Shown here in pieces: positions 26,428 through 35,716 of a stretch of 64,000 nt of DNA. The stretch covers positions 331,585-395,584 of the forward strand of contig NZ_NCQY01000009.1 in the NCBI RefSeq assembly GCF_002894645.1, in the 5' to 3' direction. Both the position numbers and the translations under genes were made by a program. This DNA is from Salinibacter altiplanensis (GTDB taxonomy: Bacteria > Bacteroidota > Rhodothermia > Rhodothermales > Salinibacteraceae). The first letter of the stretch is position 1. Each line of letters starts with the position of its first letter. Below the pieces are notes generated by a model, which saw only the letters and a program-made list of their open reading frames with translations, searched no databases and was not told the DNA's origin.

Positions 26428-27069
26428 CTACGCGGCAACGGGCTCCGACGCGGAAGCGTCCTCCGGGTCGTTGGCGTCCGGGGCCTCCAGGGTCAGGCTC
26501 GAGGTCTTCGGCTTCTCAAGCTGCCCCGGAAATTTGTTCGTGTTTGCCGGCCTGATGGGGGCTCGTTCCCGCGCCTTTCCAAACTCGTAGTCCTGCACCA
26601 CCGAGTACTCGTTGCGGATCTTCTCTTGGATGTCCATCAGCGCGTGCAGCACCGACTCCGGGCGGGGCGGGCACCCGGAGATGTAGACGTCGACCGGCAG
26701 AAAGTTGTCCACCCCCTGCACCACCCCGTAGCAGCGATGCATGCCGCCGGTAGAGGCACAGGCGCCCATGGCGATGCACCATTTCGGGTCGCCCATCTGG
26801 TCCCACACGCGGCGGATGGCGTGGCTCATCTTGTAGGAGCACCAGCCGGCCACAATCATGAGGTCGGCCTGGCGCGGGGAAAACCGCATTGCCTCGCTCC
26901 CGAAGCGGGCCGAGTCGTACTTCGGCCCCGCAAAGCCCATCATCTCGATGGCACAGCAGGCCAGCCCCATCGGCATGGGCATGAGCGAGTTTGAGCGGGC
27001 CCAGTTGAGGAAGGTGTCCACACGCGTCGTGAAGAAGCCTTGCCCATTGGTTCCGGAGGATCCAGCCAT
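26428..27069 (-). CDS. nuoB: NADH-quinone oxidoreductase subunit B
   Basis: Carries the N2 [4Fe-4S] cluster next to the quinone site; 213 aa. Tandem cysteines in [11 protein letters not shown], then [17 protein letters not shown] and SGCPPRPE supply the ligands. An acidic C-terminal extension of about 40 residues is specific to this lineage. The ATG at 27069 gives [13 protein letters not shown]; the upstream extension to 27117 is unlikely. Separated from nuoA by 395 bases that contain repeats. Confidence 0.97.
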   Translation of the reverse strand: MAGSSGTNGQGFFTTRVDTFLNWARSNSLMPMPMGLACCAIEMMGFAGPKYDSARFGSEAMRFSPRQADLMIVAGWCSYKMSHAIRRVWDQMGDPKWCIAMGACASTGGMHRCYGVVQGVDNFLPVDVYISGCPPRPESVLHALMDIQEKIRNEYSVVQDYEFGKARERAPIRPANTNKFPGQLEKPKTSSLTLEAPDANDPEDASASEPVAA

Positions 27070-27464
27070 AGCAGTAAGGAGTCGGGCAATTCGGAAGGAT
27101 TCAGAAACGGAGCACACAACCCACCCAATTGGGATGACAATGCCATGTGCCGTGGATGCACCGCGTTAAATGATATGGGTCCCCCCCTGTTTCAGCCTTG
27201 CGTCCTCGCGCGGGAACGTGCGCAAGACATCACGTTTCTCGACGGCACTGCCCGGGATGTGCAAACGTCATTTTGCACGAGCTCCACGAAGCCGCAGCCG
27301 GGGGGCGCAGTGCCGGGCGCAAAGCAACCGAGTGCTTTCAGAGTGCGCTGGGAGCAGGGCGACCGAGTGCTTTCAGAGTGCGCTGGGAGCAGGGCGACCG
27401 AGTGCTTTCAGAGTGCTCCCGAGTACTCGGCGGGACGGCCACAGGACGTCCGCCAAACAGCTTC
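27070..27464. other. nuoA-nuoB gap with repeats, no gene
   Basis: A 395-base gap inside what is normally a tight operon. It holds a 35-base tandem repeat and a dispersed element also found downstream of glnA (both listed separately). No protein-like frame or clear terminator seen. Confidence 0.6.
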
Positions 27465-27470
27465 TCACTG
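27240..27470. repeat. Dispersed element, copy A (expanded)
   Basis: Blocks shared with 34180-34267 in the same order: gcccgggatgtgca/accgggcgaatgca, then ttttgc.cgag.tccacgaag.cgcag, then ggccacag, then gccaaacagcttctca and gctcaaa. The last block directly follows the nuoA stop codon (27465-27467 on the minus strand), as the other copy follows glnA. Copy A carries about 140 extra bases between the middle blocks, which include the tandem repeat. Confidence 0.6.
27325..27416. repeat. 35-base tandem repeat, 2.6 copies
   Basis: Units at 27325-27359 and 27360-27394 differ by one base; a third, partial unit of 22 bases starts at 27395. The unit contains gagtgctttcagagtgc and gctgggagcaggg. The period is not a multiple of three, and the region is not coding. 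Lies within the nuoA-nuoB gap. Confidence 0.9.
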
Positions 27471-27839
27471 CTCAAAGTCCAGGCCGCCCTTCTTTACGTC
27501 ATAGAGCAGCCCGACGAGCAAAATGAACGTGAACAGCGAGAGGACAGCAATCACGCCCAGTCCAGCCCCACTCTCGACGAAGCTGTGGAAGCTGGCGGCC
27601 CACGGCCACATAAACACGACCTCGACGTCAAAGACGATGAAGATCATGGCCACGAGGTAGAACTTGACTGAGTAGCGCTCGTGGGCGCTGCCAACCGGGT
27701 CCATCCCACTCTCGTAGGGCATGGTCTTCGTCTCGCTGGGCCGACTCGGCCCGATGTACGCGGCCGCCGCCAACAGGGTGAGGGCCAGCCCCAGGGCCAG
27801 CGCAATCATCAGGAACAGCGGCACGAAATCGCCAAACAT
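27465..27839 (-). CDS. nuoA: NADH-quinone oxidoreductase subunit A
   Basis: Small membrane subunit of complex I near the quinone entry, 124 aa. Three transmembrane helices (about 7-30, 65-88, 95-115) with the conserved loop PYESGMDPVGSAHERYSVKFYL between helix 1 and 2 and FDVEVVFMWPWA in helix 2. First gene of nuoABCDEF; 150 bases upstream lies an element shared with the symporter gene at 44605. Complete. Confidence 0.96.
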   Translation of the reverse strand: MFGDFVPLFLMIALALGLALTLLAAAAYIGPSRPSETKTMPYESGMDPVGSAHERYSVKFYLVAMIFIVFDVEVVFMWPWAASFHSFVESGAGLGVIAVLSLFTFILLVGLLYDVKKGGLDFEQ

Positions 27840-27985
27840 GGCCGGGTGCGGTTAAGCGAACGAAAAACAACGGAGCCCTTGATGTAGGGAGTATGTAGGA
27901 TAAACACGCTACAGGTCAGGGGTTGCGGATGCAACGATACGGCCGCTCGGCCGCCCAAAGAGCCGGTGAACTATCTATTTCGAAT

Positions 27986-28008
27986 CACACTACACGGCAA
28001 AAATTCTG
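27986..28008 (-). promoter_or_regulatory. Upstream element shared by nuoA and symporter gene
   Basis: cacactacacggcaaaaat followed by tct.agcg occurs here and again at 46304-46330, each time about 150 bases upstream of a minus-strand gene start. Read on the minus strand it is TTTTTGCCGTGTAGTGTG. Could be a promoter or a binding site; the function is inferred only from the shared position. Confidence 0.4.
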
Positions 28009-28428
28009 AGCGGAGCGACGTCGAAGGACCTCTGTGGCGTCAGCGGAGACAAGACCCGGGACGACGTGCCTTTTTCTGCAGATTCCGCGCTCTTCGAGGA
28101 GATTCTTCCGTCGCAGGCTTCGTCAGAATCACCCGTCTTGCCTGTGATTGACGTGTAGGGCACTGGCCCTTTGAATTTTTGTTGTGTGGCAAGATTTCGA
28201 ATATATGGTCGGGCGGTCGCAATCGGGTCCGCAAGGTGAGATGAGCACCATTGCCCCACACGCCCTGGCCCCCTGCCTTCATATCCGGTTCCAACCTCGG
28301 CGTGGGGACCGGCAGCTGCGCGCTGAGCAGGGTGTAGGGGTAGGCATTTCCCCACAGGGCCCGCAACGGAACGGAGGGCGGTCTGCGCATTGCGCATCCC
28401 GTGGCAAAAATCACGTCTCCCCGGTTGA

Positions 28429-28446
28429 GGCCCGGAGCTCCGGGCC
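28429..28446. repeat. Perfect 18-base palindrome
   Basis: GGCCCGGAGCTCCGGGCC, a perfect inverted repeat without spacer in noncoding DNA. No T-run follows, so it is not a standard terminator; it might be a protein-binding site or a hairpin in a leader. Confidence 0.5.
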
Positions 28447-28739
28447 AGCAAAGGCACGCGCCGTCCCCGATAGGAGAGACGGGGGCGACTTGCCTGATCA
28501 GAAAAATCGTCTCCCTCCGGGCGTTGTTGAGGTTGAGGTGGGGGGAAAGCCCCACTCGTTCCCGACAGTCGAGGGGCAAATGTGACCTGCCCTCCACACC
28601 GGGTCCGTGCCGTCTTCTACCAGTCCAGGCGGTGGGCCATCTGTACGGGGCATCACCACCGTGAACGTCCCCGTTCTTGCACCAGCGTTCTTCCGAAGCG
28701 ACGTCTCGTCCCGGGACTTCCTTCCGTTCGTCACTCCTC

Positions 28740-29912
28740 TCACTCGGCGCCCGGGAGGGTCTGCCGCAGCACGCGGACGACGTTCCCTCCCATGATCCGC
28801 TCGACCTCTCGGGGAGAAAACCCCTCGTCGAGGAGGGCCTCCGTGAGGAGCGGAAGGCCCGTGGCGTCGAACGGAACCGAGACGGTGCCGTCGAAGTCGG
28901 TGCCAAGCGCCACATGCTCCACCCCCACGCGGTCGGCCACGTGCCGCATTGCCGCGGCGGCCGCGGCGGGGCCCGTCCCGCACACCGCCGTCTCCCAGAG
29001 CCCCACCCCGATGACGCCCTCCCGGGCGGCGATGGCCTCAAGGTGACGGTCACTCAGGTTGCGCGGGCTGTCGCAGGTGGCGCGGACGCCGGTGTGGCTC
29101 ACCACGACGGGCCCGTCGGTCCGCGCCAGCACGTCGTCGATGAGCGCTTCGGAGGCGTGGGCAAGGTCGATCGTCACGTCGCGGGCCGCAAGCCGGTCGA
29201 CCACCGCGGCGCCGAAGCCAGTGAGGCCGCCGTTGCGGAGCCCGGTCGAAGACCCGCCGAGCGCGTTGTCGTGCAGATGGGTCAGGCTCATCATGCGGTA
29301 GCCGTCGTCGACGAGCGTGTCGACGTTTGCGACTCTTCCCTCTAGCGCGTGCAGCCCTTCGACGGACAGCAGGGTGCCCATGGCGGACGGTGTCTCGCGC
29401 CGCCGCCCCAACAGAGAGTTCAGGTCGGCTCGGGTGCGGAGAAGCACCAGCGCCTCGTCGCGGGCCGTGGCCCGACGGAGCTTCTGGGCCTGATACCGGG
29501 CTCGTTCGAGGCGGCTCGTCCAGGTGCGCACGGGCCATCGCTGGGCGGCCGCGAGGAAGGGAAGCTGGTCGAGGGCGTCGGCGTCCGTACCGGCGTAGCT
29601 GCGCCCCATCGGCACCTGCGTGACGGCGGCAAAGACCTGCAGGCCCATCCCGCCCTCTCGCAGGCGGGGTACGTCGGTGTGGCCCCGCTCGTGGCGCGTC
29701 CGCGGGTCGCGGGGCCAGAGGAGGAGGTCGTTGTGCAGGTCCGCGACCATCAGGGCATCGTGCACCGCCTGTGCTCGCTCCGACGCGTCGTACGGAGGCT
29801 CGGCCTGCACGGTGTTGTAGCGCGCGTCGGCGATGGGGGCGGCCGCGGCAAAGTAGCCGACGATGGCCAGGACGAGAAGCCCGGCGAGGGCGTACAGGAC
29901 GAGGCGGAGCAC
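28740..29912 (-). CDS. Membrane dipeptidase (peptidase M19), membrane-anchored
   Basis: Zinc dipeptidase of the renal dipeptidase family, 390 aa. An N-terminal helix (LYALAGLLVLAIVGYFAAAA) anchors it or serves as an export signal, so the enzyme likely faces the periplasm. Metal and active-site motifs: ADLHNDLLLW (HxD), the GMGLQVFAAVTQ strand, SVEGLHALEG (bridging Glu region), THLHDN, VVSHTGVRATCDSPRNLSD and LGTDFDG. Start is a GTG at 29912. M19 enzymes cleave dipeptides, including D-amino-acid dipeptides; the substrate is unknown here. No operon partner; 124 bases from the next gene upstream. Confidence 0.93.
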   Translation of the reverse strand: MLRLVLYALAGLLVLAIVGYFAAAAPIADARYNTVQAEPPYDASERAQAVHDALMVADLHNDLLLWPRDPRTRHERGHTDVPRLREGGMGLQVFAAVTQVPMGRSYAGTDADALDQLPFLAAAQRWPVRTWTSRLERARYQAQKLRRATARDEALVLLRTRADLNSLLGRRRETPSAMGTLLSVEGLHALEGRVANVDTLVDDGYRMMSLTHLHDNALGGSSTGLRNGGLTGFGAAVVDRLAARDVTIDLAHASEALIDDVLARTDGPVVVSHTGVRATCDSPRNLSDRHLEAIAAREGVIGVGLWETAVCGTGPAAAAAAMRHVADRVGVEHVALGTDFDGTVSVPFDATGLPLLTEALLDEGFSPREVERIMGGNVVRVLRQTLPGAE

Positions 29913-30036
29913 GGATGCGGGACGGGTTGGGAACGGGGACGGGCAGTCTGAAAGGGACTGCCTCTACATTCTTGTGTCCCACAACGTTCAATATGAGGCG
30001 ACGTGGACGGCTTTGGGCGCAATCCGCCGAATTCTT

Positions 30037-30543
30037 CTACAACAACCCTCCCCCCCCGAGCGGGTAGAAGAGCCCAAGCAGAATGCCGTAGACAATGTGC
30101 CCGACGACCGTCAGCACTGGGGTGCTGCGGCCGTAGTTGAGCGCCAGGAAGCCGGGCGGCTCCAGCTGCCGGGTGGGTGTGGGGCCGTGGTGCATGCTCG
30201 CCATGCGGGGATGGAGATCCGGCAACATCGGCATGAGCACGGCGAGCAGAAACAACCCGTGGAAGATTCCGAGCCCCCCGCCGAGCCACCACGTGGCCCA
30301 CTGCCAGCTTTCAAACACCAATGCGTAGAGGAGTGCGAAACTCATTCCGAGGGCAAGGTGCACGACGAAGCCGATGCCCATCGCCCGCCCTCGGTGAGAC
30401 GTAAACATGCTCCCAATCATGTAGGGAAAGCTCATCCGGGACCATCCCAGGCCCTGGCTCGCCGACATCATGAGCGTGAGCATGCCTGTGGCGAAGAGGC
30501 CCCACAGCAGGGCCGAGCCCGTATTGAGGGCGAGCAGGGTCAT
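30037..30543 (-). CDS. Integral membrane protein of unknown function
   Basis: 168 aa with four or five hydrophobic segments (LNTGSALLWGLFATGMLTLMM, GIGFVVHLALGMSFALLYAL, GGGLGIFHGLFLLAVLM, and a final VVGHIVYGILLGLFYPL). His and Met residues in the loop PRMASMHHGPTP could bind metal, which is only a guess. The ATG overlaps the stop of the upstream glycosidase gene (ATGA), so the two genes are translationally coupled. No named family recognised. Confidence 0.75.
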   Translation of the reverse strand: MTLLALNTGSALLWGLFATGMLTLMMSASQGLGWSRMSFPYMIGSMFTSHRGRAMGIGFVVHLALGMSFALLYALVFESWQWATWWLGGGLGIFHGLFLLAVLMPMLPDLHPRMASMHHGPTPTRQLEPPGFLALNYGRSTPVLTVVGHIVYGILLGLFYPLGGGGLL

Positions 30544-32396
30544 TGTGGAACGGAGTGTTCGTACAGAGCCATGGCCTCCTCCTCGGCCTTCGAGATCGTG
30601 ATGGCGGCATTGATGAGCCCGACGTGCGTGAACGCCTGGGGAAAGTTGCCCAGGAACGTTCCGGTCTCCGGATCAATCTCCTCGGCGAAGAGCCCGAGGT
30701 CGTTCGCGTACGCAATCGTTTCCCCGAGCTTCTCGCGCGCCTCGTCGAGCCGCCCCAGCCGGGCGAACATCTCCTCGTCCCAGAAGCTGCAGAGGCCAAA
30801 GGCCCCTTCCTCGGACGTGAACCCGTCGTCGGTGTCGGGCGGGTACCGGTGCAGGAGCCCGTTCTGGGCCAGCTCCTCGTGGATGCGGGCAAAGGTCGAT
30901 TGCATGCGTGGGCTCGTCGCCGCCTCGTACCCGTAGGTGGGAAGCAGGAGTAGGCTTGCGTCCAGCCGGTCGCCGCCAAACGTGGCGACGTAGCTTTCGC
31001 GTTCTTCGTTGTAGCCGTGCGCCTCCACCGCGGCCCGAATCCGGGCGGCCTCCGTCCGGTAGCGGTCGGCCGGCACGGTGACGTAGCCCTCCGCGTGCAG
31101 GGCCAAGAGGCGTTCCAGGGCAACCCAGCACATCGCCTTCGAGAACGTGTGGTGGTGGCGCCCGGAGCGCACCTCCCAGATGCCCTCGTCCGGCTCTTCC
31201 CAGCGGGCACACACCTCGTTGCCGAGGCTCACCAGGAGGCGGCGGTGCCAGTCGTCCAGCGCGTGCTCCCGCTGCACAAATTCGTAGGCCGCGCTGATGA
31301 GCTCCCCGTACGTGTCAAGCTGGAGCTGGTCGTGGGCGCCATTGCCCACCCGCACCGGCGGCGACTGCCGATAGCCCTCCAGGTGCGACAGCGTCCGCTC
31401 CGTGAGGTGGGTATTGCCGTGCACGTCGTACATCACGTGCAGGGTCGGCGCGGTCGGCCGGGTGGTGTGCAGAAGCCATGAGAAGAAGGCGCGCCCCTCG
31501 TCCTCGTAGCCCAGTTCGTAGAGGGCCCGCAGCGTCAGGGCGGCGTCGCGGAGCCAGCAGTAGCGGTAGTCCCAGTTCCGCTCGCCCCCAATCGCCTCGG
31601 GCAGGGAGGTGGTGGGCGCGGCCACGATGGCGCCCGACGGGGCGAAGGTCATGAGCTTGAGCGTGAGGGCACTCCGCATCACGGCGTCGCGGTAGGGCCC
31701 CTCGTACTCGCACTGCCCCGCCCAGTCGCGCCAGTAGTTGATCGTCCGGGCCAGCTTGCGCTGGGCGTGGTCGCCCAGGAGGGGCAGCACGGCCGGCGCC
31801 TCGTCGTCATAGGTGAGGGACAGAAACCGCCGGTCGCCCGCCCGGAGCGTCTGTTCTCCGTGGAGCACGTTCTGCCCAGACGACGCCGTGAGGGGCACCT
31901 CGCTCCGCACGACGAGGACCGCTCCGTCGTAGTTGTAGAAAAACCCGTGTTTCCCCCGGTCGTCGAAGGACGGAGCGAGCTGTGCGTACTCGACCCGCGG
32001 CTCACACACCACCTGAACGGTCACCGTGCCCTCCACACACTCCACCCGACGCAGGACCTCGTGGGCGGGCCACAGCTCGCGGCGGTACGCCTCGGGGGCG
32101 GCCACCGGCATCAGGTCCGTCAGCCGAAGCACCCCTGTGTCCGTCGTGAAGGTGGTCTCCAGCACATTCGTGTCGCCCATGTACCGCCGCTCGACGGAAA
32201 ACGCTCGCTTCGGCCGCACCTGAAAGCGCCCGCCGCGCTCCGCGTCCAGAAGGGCGGCAAAGACAGACGGACTGTCGAAGTGGGGCCAGCAGAGCCAATC
32301 GATTGCCCCGTCCATGCCCACGAGAGCCGCACTCGCACAGTCGCCGATGACGGCGTAGTCCTCGACCGGGGCGTAGCGGGCATCCGTGGCGGGCAT
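30540..32396 (-). CDS. Glycoside hydrolase family 15 (glucoamylase/trehalase type)
   Basis: 618 aa, full length for bacterial GH15. N-terminal beta-sandwich domain starting YAVIGDCASAALVGMDGAIDWLCWPHFDSP (positions 14-43, in part), followed by an (alpha/alpha)6 barrel with NWDYRYCWLRDAALT, PP.RVGNGAHDQLQLD, and the C-terminal FAEEIDPETG and LGNFPQAFTHVGLI that carry the catalytic glutamates region. Members act as exo-glucosidases on alpha-glucans or as trehalases in actinobacteria; no signal peptide, so cytoplasmic. In a halophile trehalose or glycogen turnover is plausible but not shown. Coupled by ATGA overlap to a membrane-protein gene. Confidence 0.9.
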   Translation of the reverse strand: MPATDARYAPVEDYAVIGDCASAALVGMDGAIDWLCWPHFDSPSVFAALLDAERGGRFQVRPKRAFSVERRYMGDTNVLETTFTTDTGVLRLTDLMPVAAPEAYRRELWPAHEVLRRVECVEGTVTVQVVCEPRVEYAQLAPSFDDRGKHGFFYNYDGAVLVVRSEVPLTASSGQNVLHGEQTLRAGDRRFLSLTYDDEAPAVLPLLGDHAQRKLARTINYWRDWAGQCEYEGPYRDAVMRSALTLKLMTFAPSGAIVAAPTTSLPEAIGGERNWDYRYCWLRDAALTLRALYELGYEDEGRAFFSWLLHTTRPTAPTLHVMYDVHGNTHLTERTLSHLEGYRQSPPVRVGNGAHDQLQLDTYGELISAAYEFVQREHALDDWHRRLLVSLGNEVCARWEEPDEGIWEVRSGRHHHTFSKAMCWVALERLLALHAEGYVTVPADRYRTEAARIRAAVEAHGYNEERESYVATFGGDRLDASLLLLPTYGYEAATSPRMQSTFARIHEELAQNGLLHRYPPDTDDGFTSEEGAFGLCSFWDEEMFARLGRLDEAREKLGETIAYANDLGLFAEEIDPETGTFLGNFPQAFTHVGLINAAITISKAEEEAMALYEHSVPQ

Positions 32397-32657
32397 CTAG
32401 AAGACGTAGTAGAAGGCGCAGGTGCGGACGCGGGACAAACAAGTCTTCTCTTCGGCCTCCGGCGCGTGGAGAGGCCGCTCTCGAATGTATCCCTGTCACA
32501 AGATCTGTACCATCGCCTTCGATGGCAGGCCGGGGCCCGCCTCAGCGGCCTGGTCCCGGCGGAGAGACAACCGGCCCGGAGCAGCCCGTGGCGGCGGGCC
32601 GTCCACAGGGGAGCGAGGGAAGGGTTGCGGAAGAATGGTGCCCCCGGTCGGAGCCCT

Positions 32658-33956
32658 TCACTCCTCCAGCCCCACCCGCCGAAAGATGCGGTCCACGTTG
32701 CGGACGTGGTACGTCGGGTCGAACGCCTCTTCAATCTCCTCGTCGGACAGCACCGCCGTGATGTCGTCCGACGCGGCGACCACGTCCTGAAACGGGCGCT
32801 CCTCCTCCCAGGCCGTCATGGCAAGGGGCTGCACGCGGTCGTAGGCGTCCTCTCGGTTCAGGCCCTTGTCGATCAGCTTCAGCAGGAGGCGCTGGCTGTT
32901 GTAGAGGCCGTAGGTCTCTTCCATGTTTTCGCGCATGGTGTCCTCGTAGACCACCAGGCCGTCGATGATGCCGCGGAAGCGACGGAGGGCGTAGTGGAGC
33001 AGCGTCGTGGCGTCCGGCAGCACGACCCGCTCGACCGACGAGTGGCTGATGTCGCGCTCGTGCCAGAGGGCGACGTTGTCGAACTCGCTGTTCATGTAGC
33101 CGCGCAGCAGCCGCGCGCAGCCGGTGATGTTCTCCGAGCCGACGGGGTTGCGCTTGTGCGGCATGGCGGAGGAGCCCTTTTGCCCCGCACTGAACGCCTC
33201 CTCGGCCTCCCGCACCTCGCTCCGCTGCAGGTGCCGCACCTCCACGGCCATCTTCTCGAGCGTGGCCCCGATGCCTGCAATCACGCTGAGGTAGTTCGCG
33301 TGCCGGTCGCGCGAGAGGATCTGCGTGGAGATGGTGGCGGGCTTGAGGCCGAGCCGCTCACACGTGAGGCGCTCCACCTCCGGCGGGATGTGGGCGAACG
33401 TGCCCACGGCCCCGGAGAGCTTGCCCACGCGCATCTCCTCGGCCGCCCGCTCGAAGCGCTCCTTCTGGCGTTTCATCTCGTCGTAGTAGCGGGCCATCTT
33501 GAGCCCGAACGTCGTCGGCTCGGCGTGCACCCCGTGCGTGCGCCCCATCGTGAGCGTGTGCTTGTGCTCCCGCGCCTTGTCCGCCAGCGTCTCGATCATC
33601 CCCTCAAGCTGGGTGCGGATGAGGCTGTTTGCCTTCTTGATCCGCACCATGTAGGCGGTGTCCACCACGTCGGTGGACGTGAGGCCGTAGTGCACCCACT
33701 TCTTCTCCTCCCCGAGCGTCTCGCTGACGGCCCGGGTGAAGGCCACGACGTCGTGCTTCGTTTCCTTCTCGATCTCGTGGATGCGGTCGACGTCGAAGGC
33801 GGCCTCGTCGTAGAGCGTCTCCACGTCCTCCGGCGGGATGGCGCCAATCTCGCTCCAGGCGGCACAGGCGGCCAGCTCGACGTCGAGCCAGGACTGAAAC
33901 TTCTGTTCTTCGCTCCAGAGGTCGCCCATCGGCGGGCGGGTATAACGGTCGATCAT
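32658..33956 (-). CDS. purB: Adenylosuccinate lyase
   Basis: Two steps of purine synthesis: cleavage of SAICAR and of adenylosuccinate, each releasing fumarate. 432 aa, usual for the Bacillus/Bacteroidota type. Signature loop GSSAMPHKRNPVGSENI, plus HYGLTSTDVVDTA, GRTHGVHAEPTTFG and KLSGAVGTFAH. Isolated from other pur genes. Preceded by a strong terminator that closes the glnA transcript. Confidence 0.97.
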   Translation of the reverse strand: MIDRYTRPPMGDLWSEEQKFQSWLDVELAACAAWSEIGAIPPEDVETLYDEAAFDVDRIHEIEKETKHDVVAFTRAVSETLGEEKKWVHYGLTSTDVVDTAYMVRIKKANSLIRTQLEGMIETLADKAREHKHTLTMGRTHGVHAEPTTFGLKMARYYDEMKRQKERFERAAEEMRVGKLSGAVGTFAHIPPEVERLTCERLGLKPATISTQILSRDRHANYLSVIAGIGATLEKMAVEVRHLQRSEVREAEEAFSAGQKGSSAMPHKRNPVGSENITGCARLLRGYMNSEFDNVALWHERDISHSSVERVVLPDATTLLHYALRRFRGIIDGLVVYEDTMRENMEETYGLYNSQRLLLKLIDKGLNREDAYDRVQPLAMTAWEEERPFQDVVAASDDITAVLSDEEIEEAFDPTYHVRNVDRIFRRVGLEE

Positions 33957-34045
33957 CGGGGGACGAAACGTGGTGTAGGAGTGGGCGTGAGGATGGCCGC
34001 TTCAAAAAGTAATGGAGGGACGGCGGCGAATGCCAGTACTTGGCC

Positions 34046-34088
34046 CAAAACACAAAACGGCCGATGCCCCGTGGAGGGACACCGGCCG
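34046..34088 (-). terminator. Rho-independent terminator downstream of glnA
   Basis: On the minus strand CGGCCG (34088-34083) pairs with CGGCCG (34063-34058) with further inner pairing (TCCC/GGG), followed by TTTTGTGTTTT. It lies about 195 bases past the glnA stop and 100 bases before purB. Confidence 0.7.
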
Positions 34089-34262
34089 CTTCAGAAGCTG
34101 TTTGGTGAATTGATGTTCAGCCGAGACACAGTGGGCGAAGCTGCAAAATGGCGCCCAAATGAGTCTCTGTAGCGGAGCTACCGGGCGAATGCAGAAGCCC
34201 TTTTGCGCGAGATCCACGAAGTCGCAGGCCACAGAGTGTACGCCAAACAGCTTCTCAGCGCT
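34089..34262. repeat. Short element with terminal inverted repeats, copy B
   Basis: Left end tcagaagctgtttggtg and right end cgccaaacagcttctca are inverted copies (agaagctgtttgg matches exactly, 13 bases). The interior, about 145 bases, has no gene. The right half is shared with 27240-27470 next to nuoA. The form fits a MITE or a REP-like element. No clear target duplication seen. Confidence 0.6.
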
Positions 34263-34281
34263 CAAACGAGATCCATCGGCG

Positions 34282-35622
34282 TTAGAACGTCTCCAGGTAG
34301 CGGTCCAGCTCCCACTGCGAGACCGACGCGAGGAACTCGGTGTACTCCTGCGTCTTGGCCTGCGCAAACTTCTCGCTCACGTGCGGCCCCAGCGCGTCGA
34401 GGACCACATCGTCCTTCTGCAGGGCCGTGACCGCCTGGCCGAGCGTGCTCGGGAGCGTCTCGATGCCGCGCGCCTCGCGGTCCGCCTCGGTAAACTCGTA
34501 GATGTTTTCGCGGACCGGATCGGGGGCCGCGTTACCCTTCTCGATGCCGTCCAGCCCGGCGTGCAGCATCGTCGCGAGGGCCAGGTACGGGTTGCTCGAC
34601 GGGTCCGGCGAGCGAAGCTCGATGCGGGAGGCCGCCGGGACGCGAGCCGCCGGCTTGCGGACGAGGGCCGAGCGGTTGACGTCGCTCCAGGCGACGTAGA
34701 TCGGAGCCTCGTACCCGGGCACGAGCCGCTTGTAGGAATTGACGGTCGGGTTGCAGATTGCCGTCAGGGCCGGCGCGTGTTCCAGGATCCCCCCCAGAAA
34801 GTCGTAGGCGGTATCGCTCAGGTTAAACTCGTCGCCCCCGTCGTGGAAGGCGTTCTCCCCATTCTCGAAGAGCGAAAGGTGCGTGTGCATCCCGGACCCG
34901 TTGATGCCCGCAATCGGCTTCGGCATGAACGTGGCGTGCACGTCGTGCAGCTCCGCGATGGCCCGCACGACCGACCGGAAGGTGGCGATGTTGTCCGCCG
35001 TGGTCAGCGCGTCGGCGTACTTGAAGTCGATCTCGTGCTGGCCCTGGGCCACCTCGTGGTGGCTCGCCTCCACCTCGAAGCCCATCGCCTCGAGCGTGTA
35101 GATGACCTCCGCCCGAATCTCCTGCGCGAGGTCTTTCGGCGCGAGGTCGAAGTAGCCGCCCGCGTCGTGCGTCTCGGTGGTGGCGCGCCCATTCTCGTCT
35201 TTCTCGAAGACGAAGAATTCCGGCTCGGGCCCGGCGTTCAGTTCAAAGCCCATCTCGCCCGCCCGATCGATGGCGCGCTGCAGCACGTAGCGCGGATCGC
35301 CCACGAACGGCTCGCCGGTGGAGGTGTCGATGATGTTGCAGATGAGGCGGGCCGAGATGGTGTCGTCGCCCCGTTGGCTCCGCCACGGAAGAACCGCAAA
35401 GGTGTCCGGATCCGGGTCCAGACGCATGTCGGATTCTTGGATGCGGACGAAGCCCTCGATGGAGGAGCCGTCGAAGTAGATGCCTTCTTCGAATGCCTTC
35501 TCGGCCTGATGGGCCGGCACGGAAACGTTTTTGACGGTTCCCAGAATGTCGATGAACTGGAGACGCAGGAAGTCTACGCCTTTGGCTTCAATCTGCTCAA
35601 GAACGTCGGTTTTGGTTGGCAT
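34282..35622 (-). CDS. glnA: Glutamine synthetase, type I
   Basis: ATP-dependent amidation of glutamate, the entry of ammonia into metabolism. 446 aa, size of the GSI-alpha type. Recognised by [39 protein letters not shown], the glutamate/ATP region [15 protein letters not shown], and the C-terminal [22 protein letters not shown] (in part). An adenylylation-site Tyr context as in E. coli GSI-beta is not evident. The ATG at 35622 gives [16 protein letters not shown]. It lies 94 bases downstream of an Lrp/AsnC regulator on the same strand, suggesting amino-acid-dependent control. Confidence 0.97.
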   Translation of the reverse strand: MPTKTDVLEQIEAKGVDFLRLQFIDILGTVKNVSVPAHQAEKAFEEGIYFDGSSIEGFVRIQESDMRLDPDPDTFAVLPWRSQRGDDTISARLICNIIDTSTGEPFVGDPRYVLQRAIDRAGEMGFELNAGPEPEFFVFEKDENGRATTETHDAGGYFDLAPKDLAQEIRAEVIYTLEAMGFEVEASHHEVAQGQHEIDFKYADALTTADNIATFRSVVRAIAELHDVHATFMPKPIAGINGSGMHTHLSLFENGENAFHDGGDEFNLSDTAYDFLGGILEHAPALTAICNPTVNSYKRLVPGYEAPIYVAWSDVNRSALVRKPAARVPAASRIELRSPDPSSNPYLALATMLHAGLDGIEKGNAAPDPVRENIYEFTEADREARGIETLPSTLGQAVTALQKDDVVLDALGPHVSEKFAQAKTQEYTEFLASVSQWELDRYLETF

Positions 35623-35716
35623 TGATGATCGGAAGGATTGATTTGCGGGGAAGCGGAGTGGCAGAGGCCCGAGCCGCACCGGCCGGCCCCCTGGGAGAAT
35701 TCACCGCCGGCCGATC

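Larger units (their letters stand above)
27840..28739. other. Long intergenic region upstream of nuoA
   Basis: About 900 bases without a credible gene. It must hold the promoter of nuoA on the minus strand and lies downstream of the dipeptidase gene, which also reads leftward. Recognisable items are an element shared with another promoter region (27986-28008), a weak hairpin with T-run at 28157-28180 (+ strand), and a perfect 18-base palindrome at 28429-28446. Open frames seen here lack protein character. Confidence 0.5.
33957..34281. other. glnA-purB gap with terminator and inverted-repeat element
   Basis: 325 bases without a gene. Holds the glnA-side terminator (34046-34088), a probable purB promoter to its left, and a TIR-bounded element (34089-34262) listed separately. 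Confidence 0.6.

Noticed and set aside
27325..27416. CRISPR array
   Set aside because: The 35-base units abut without spacers and there are no cas genes; a simple tandem repeat.
28157..28180. Terminator or small RNA end on the + strand
   Set aside because: Stem of only five pairs (AGGGC/GCCCT) with an interrupted T-run and no gene before it; too weak to list.
32397..32657. Possible gene between purB and GH15
   Set aside because: No frame with protein character; 261 bases of apparent spacer.
31767..34172. 801-codon open frame on the + strand opposite the GH15 and purB genes
   Set aside because: Spans two well-supported genes and the gap between them; no domain seen.
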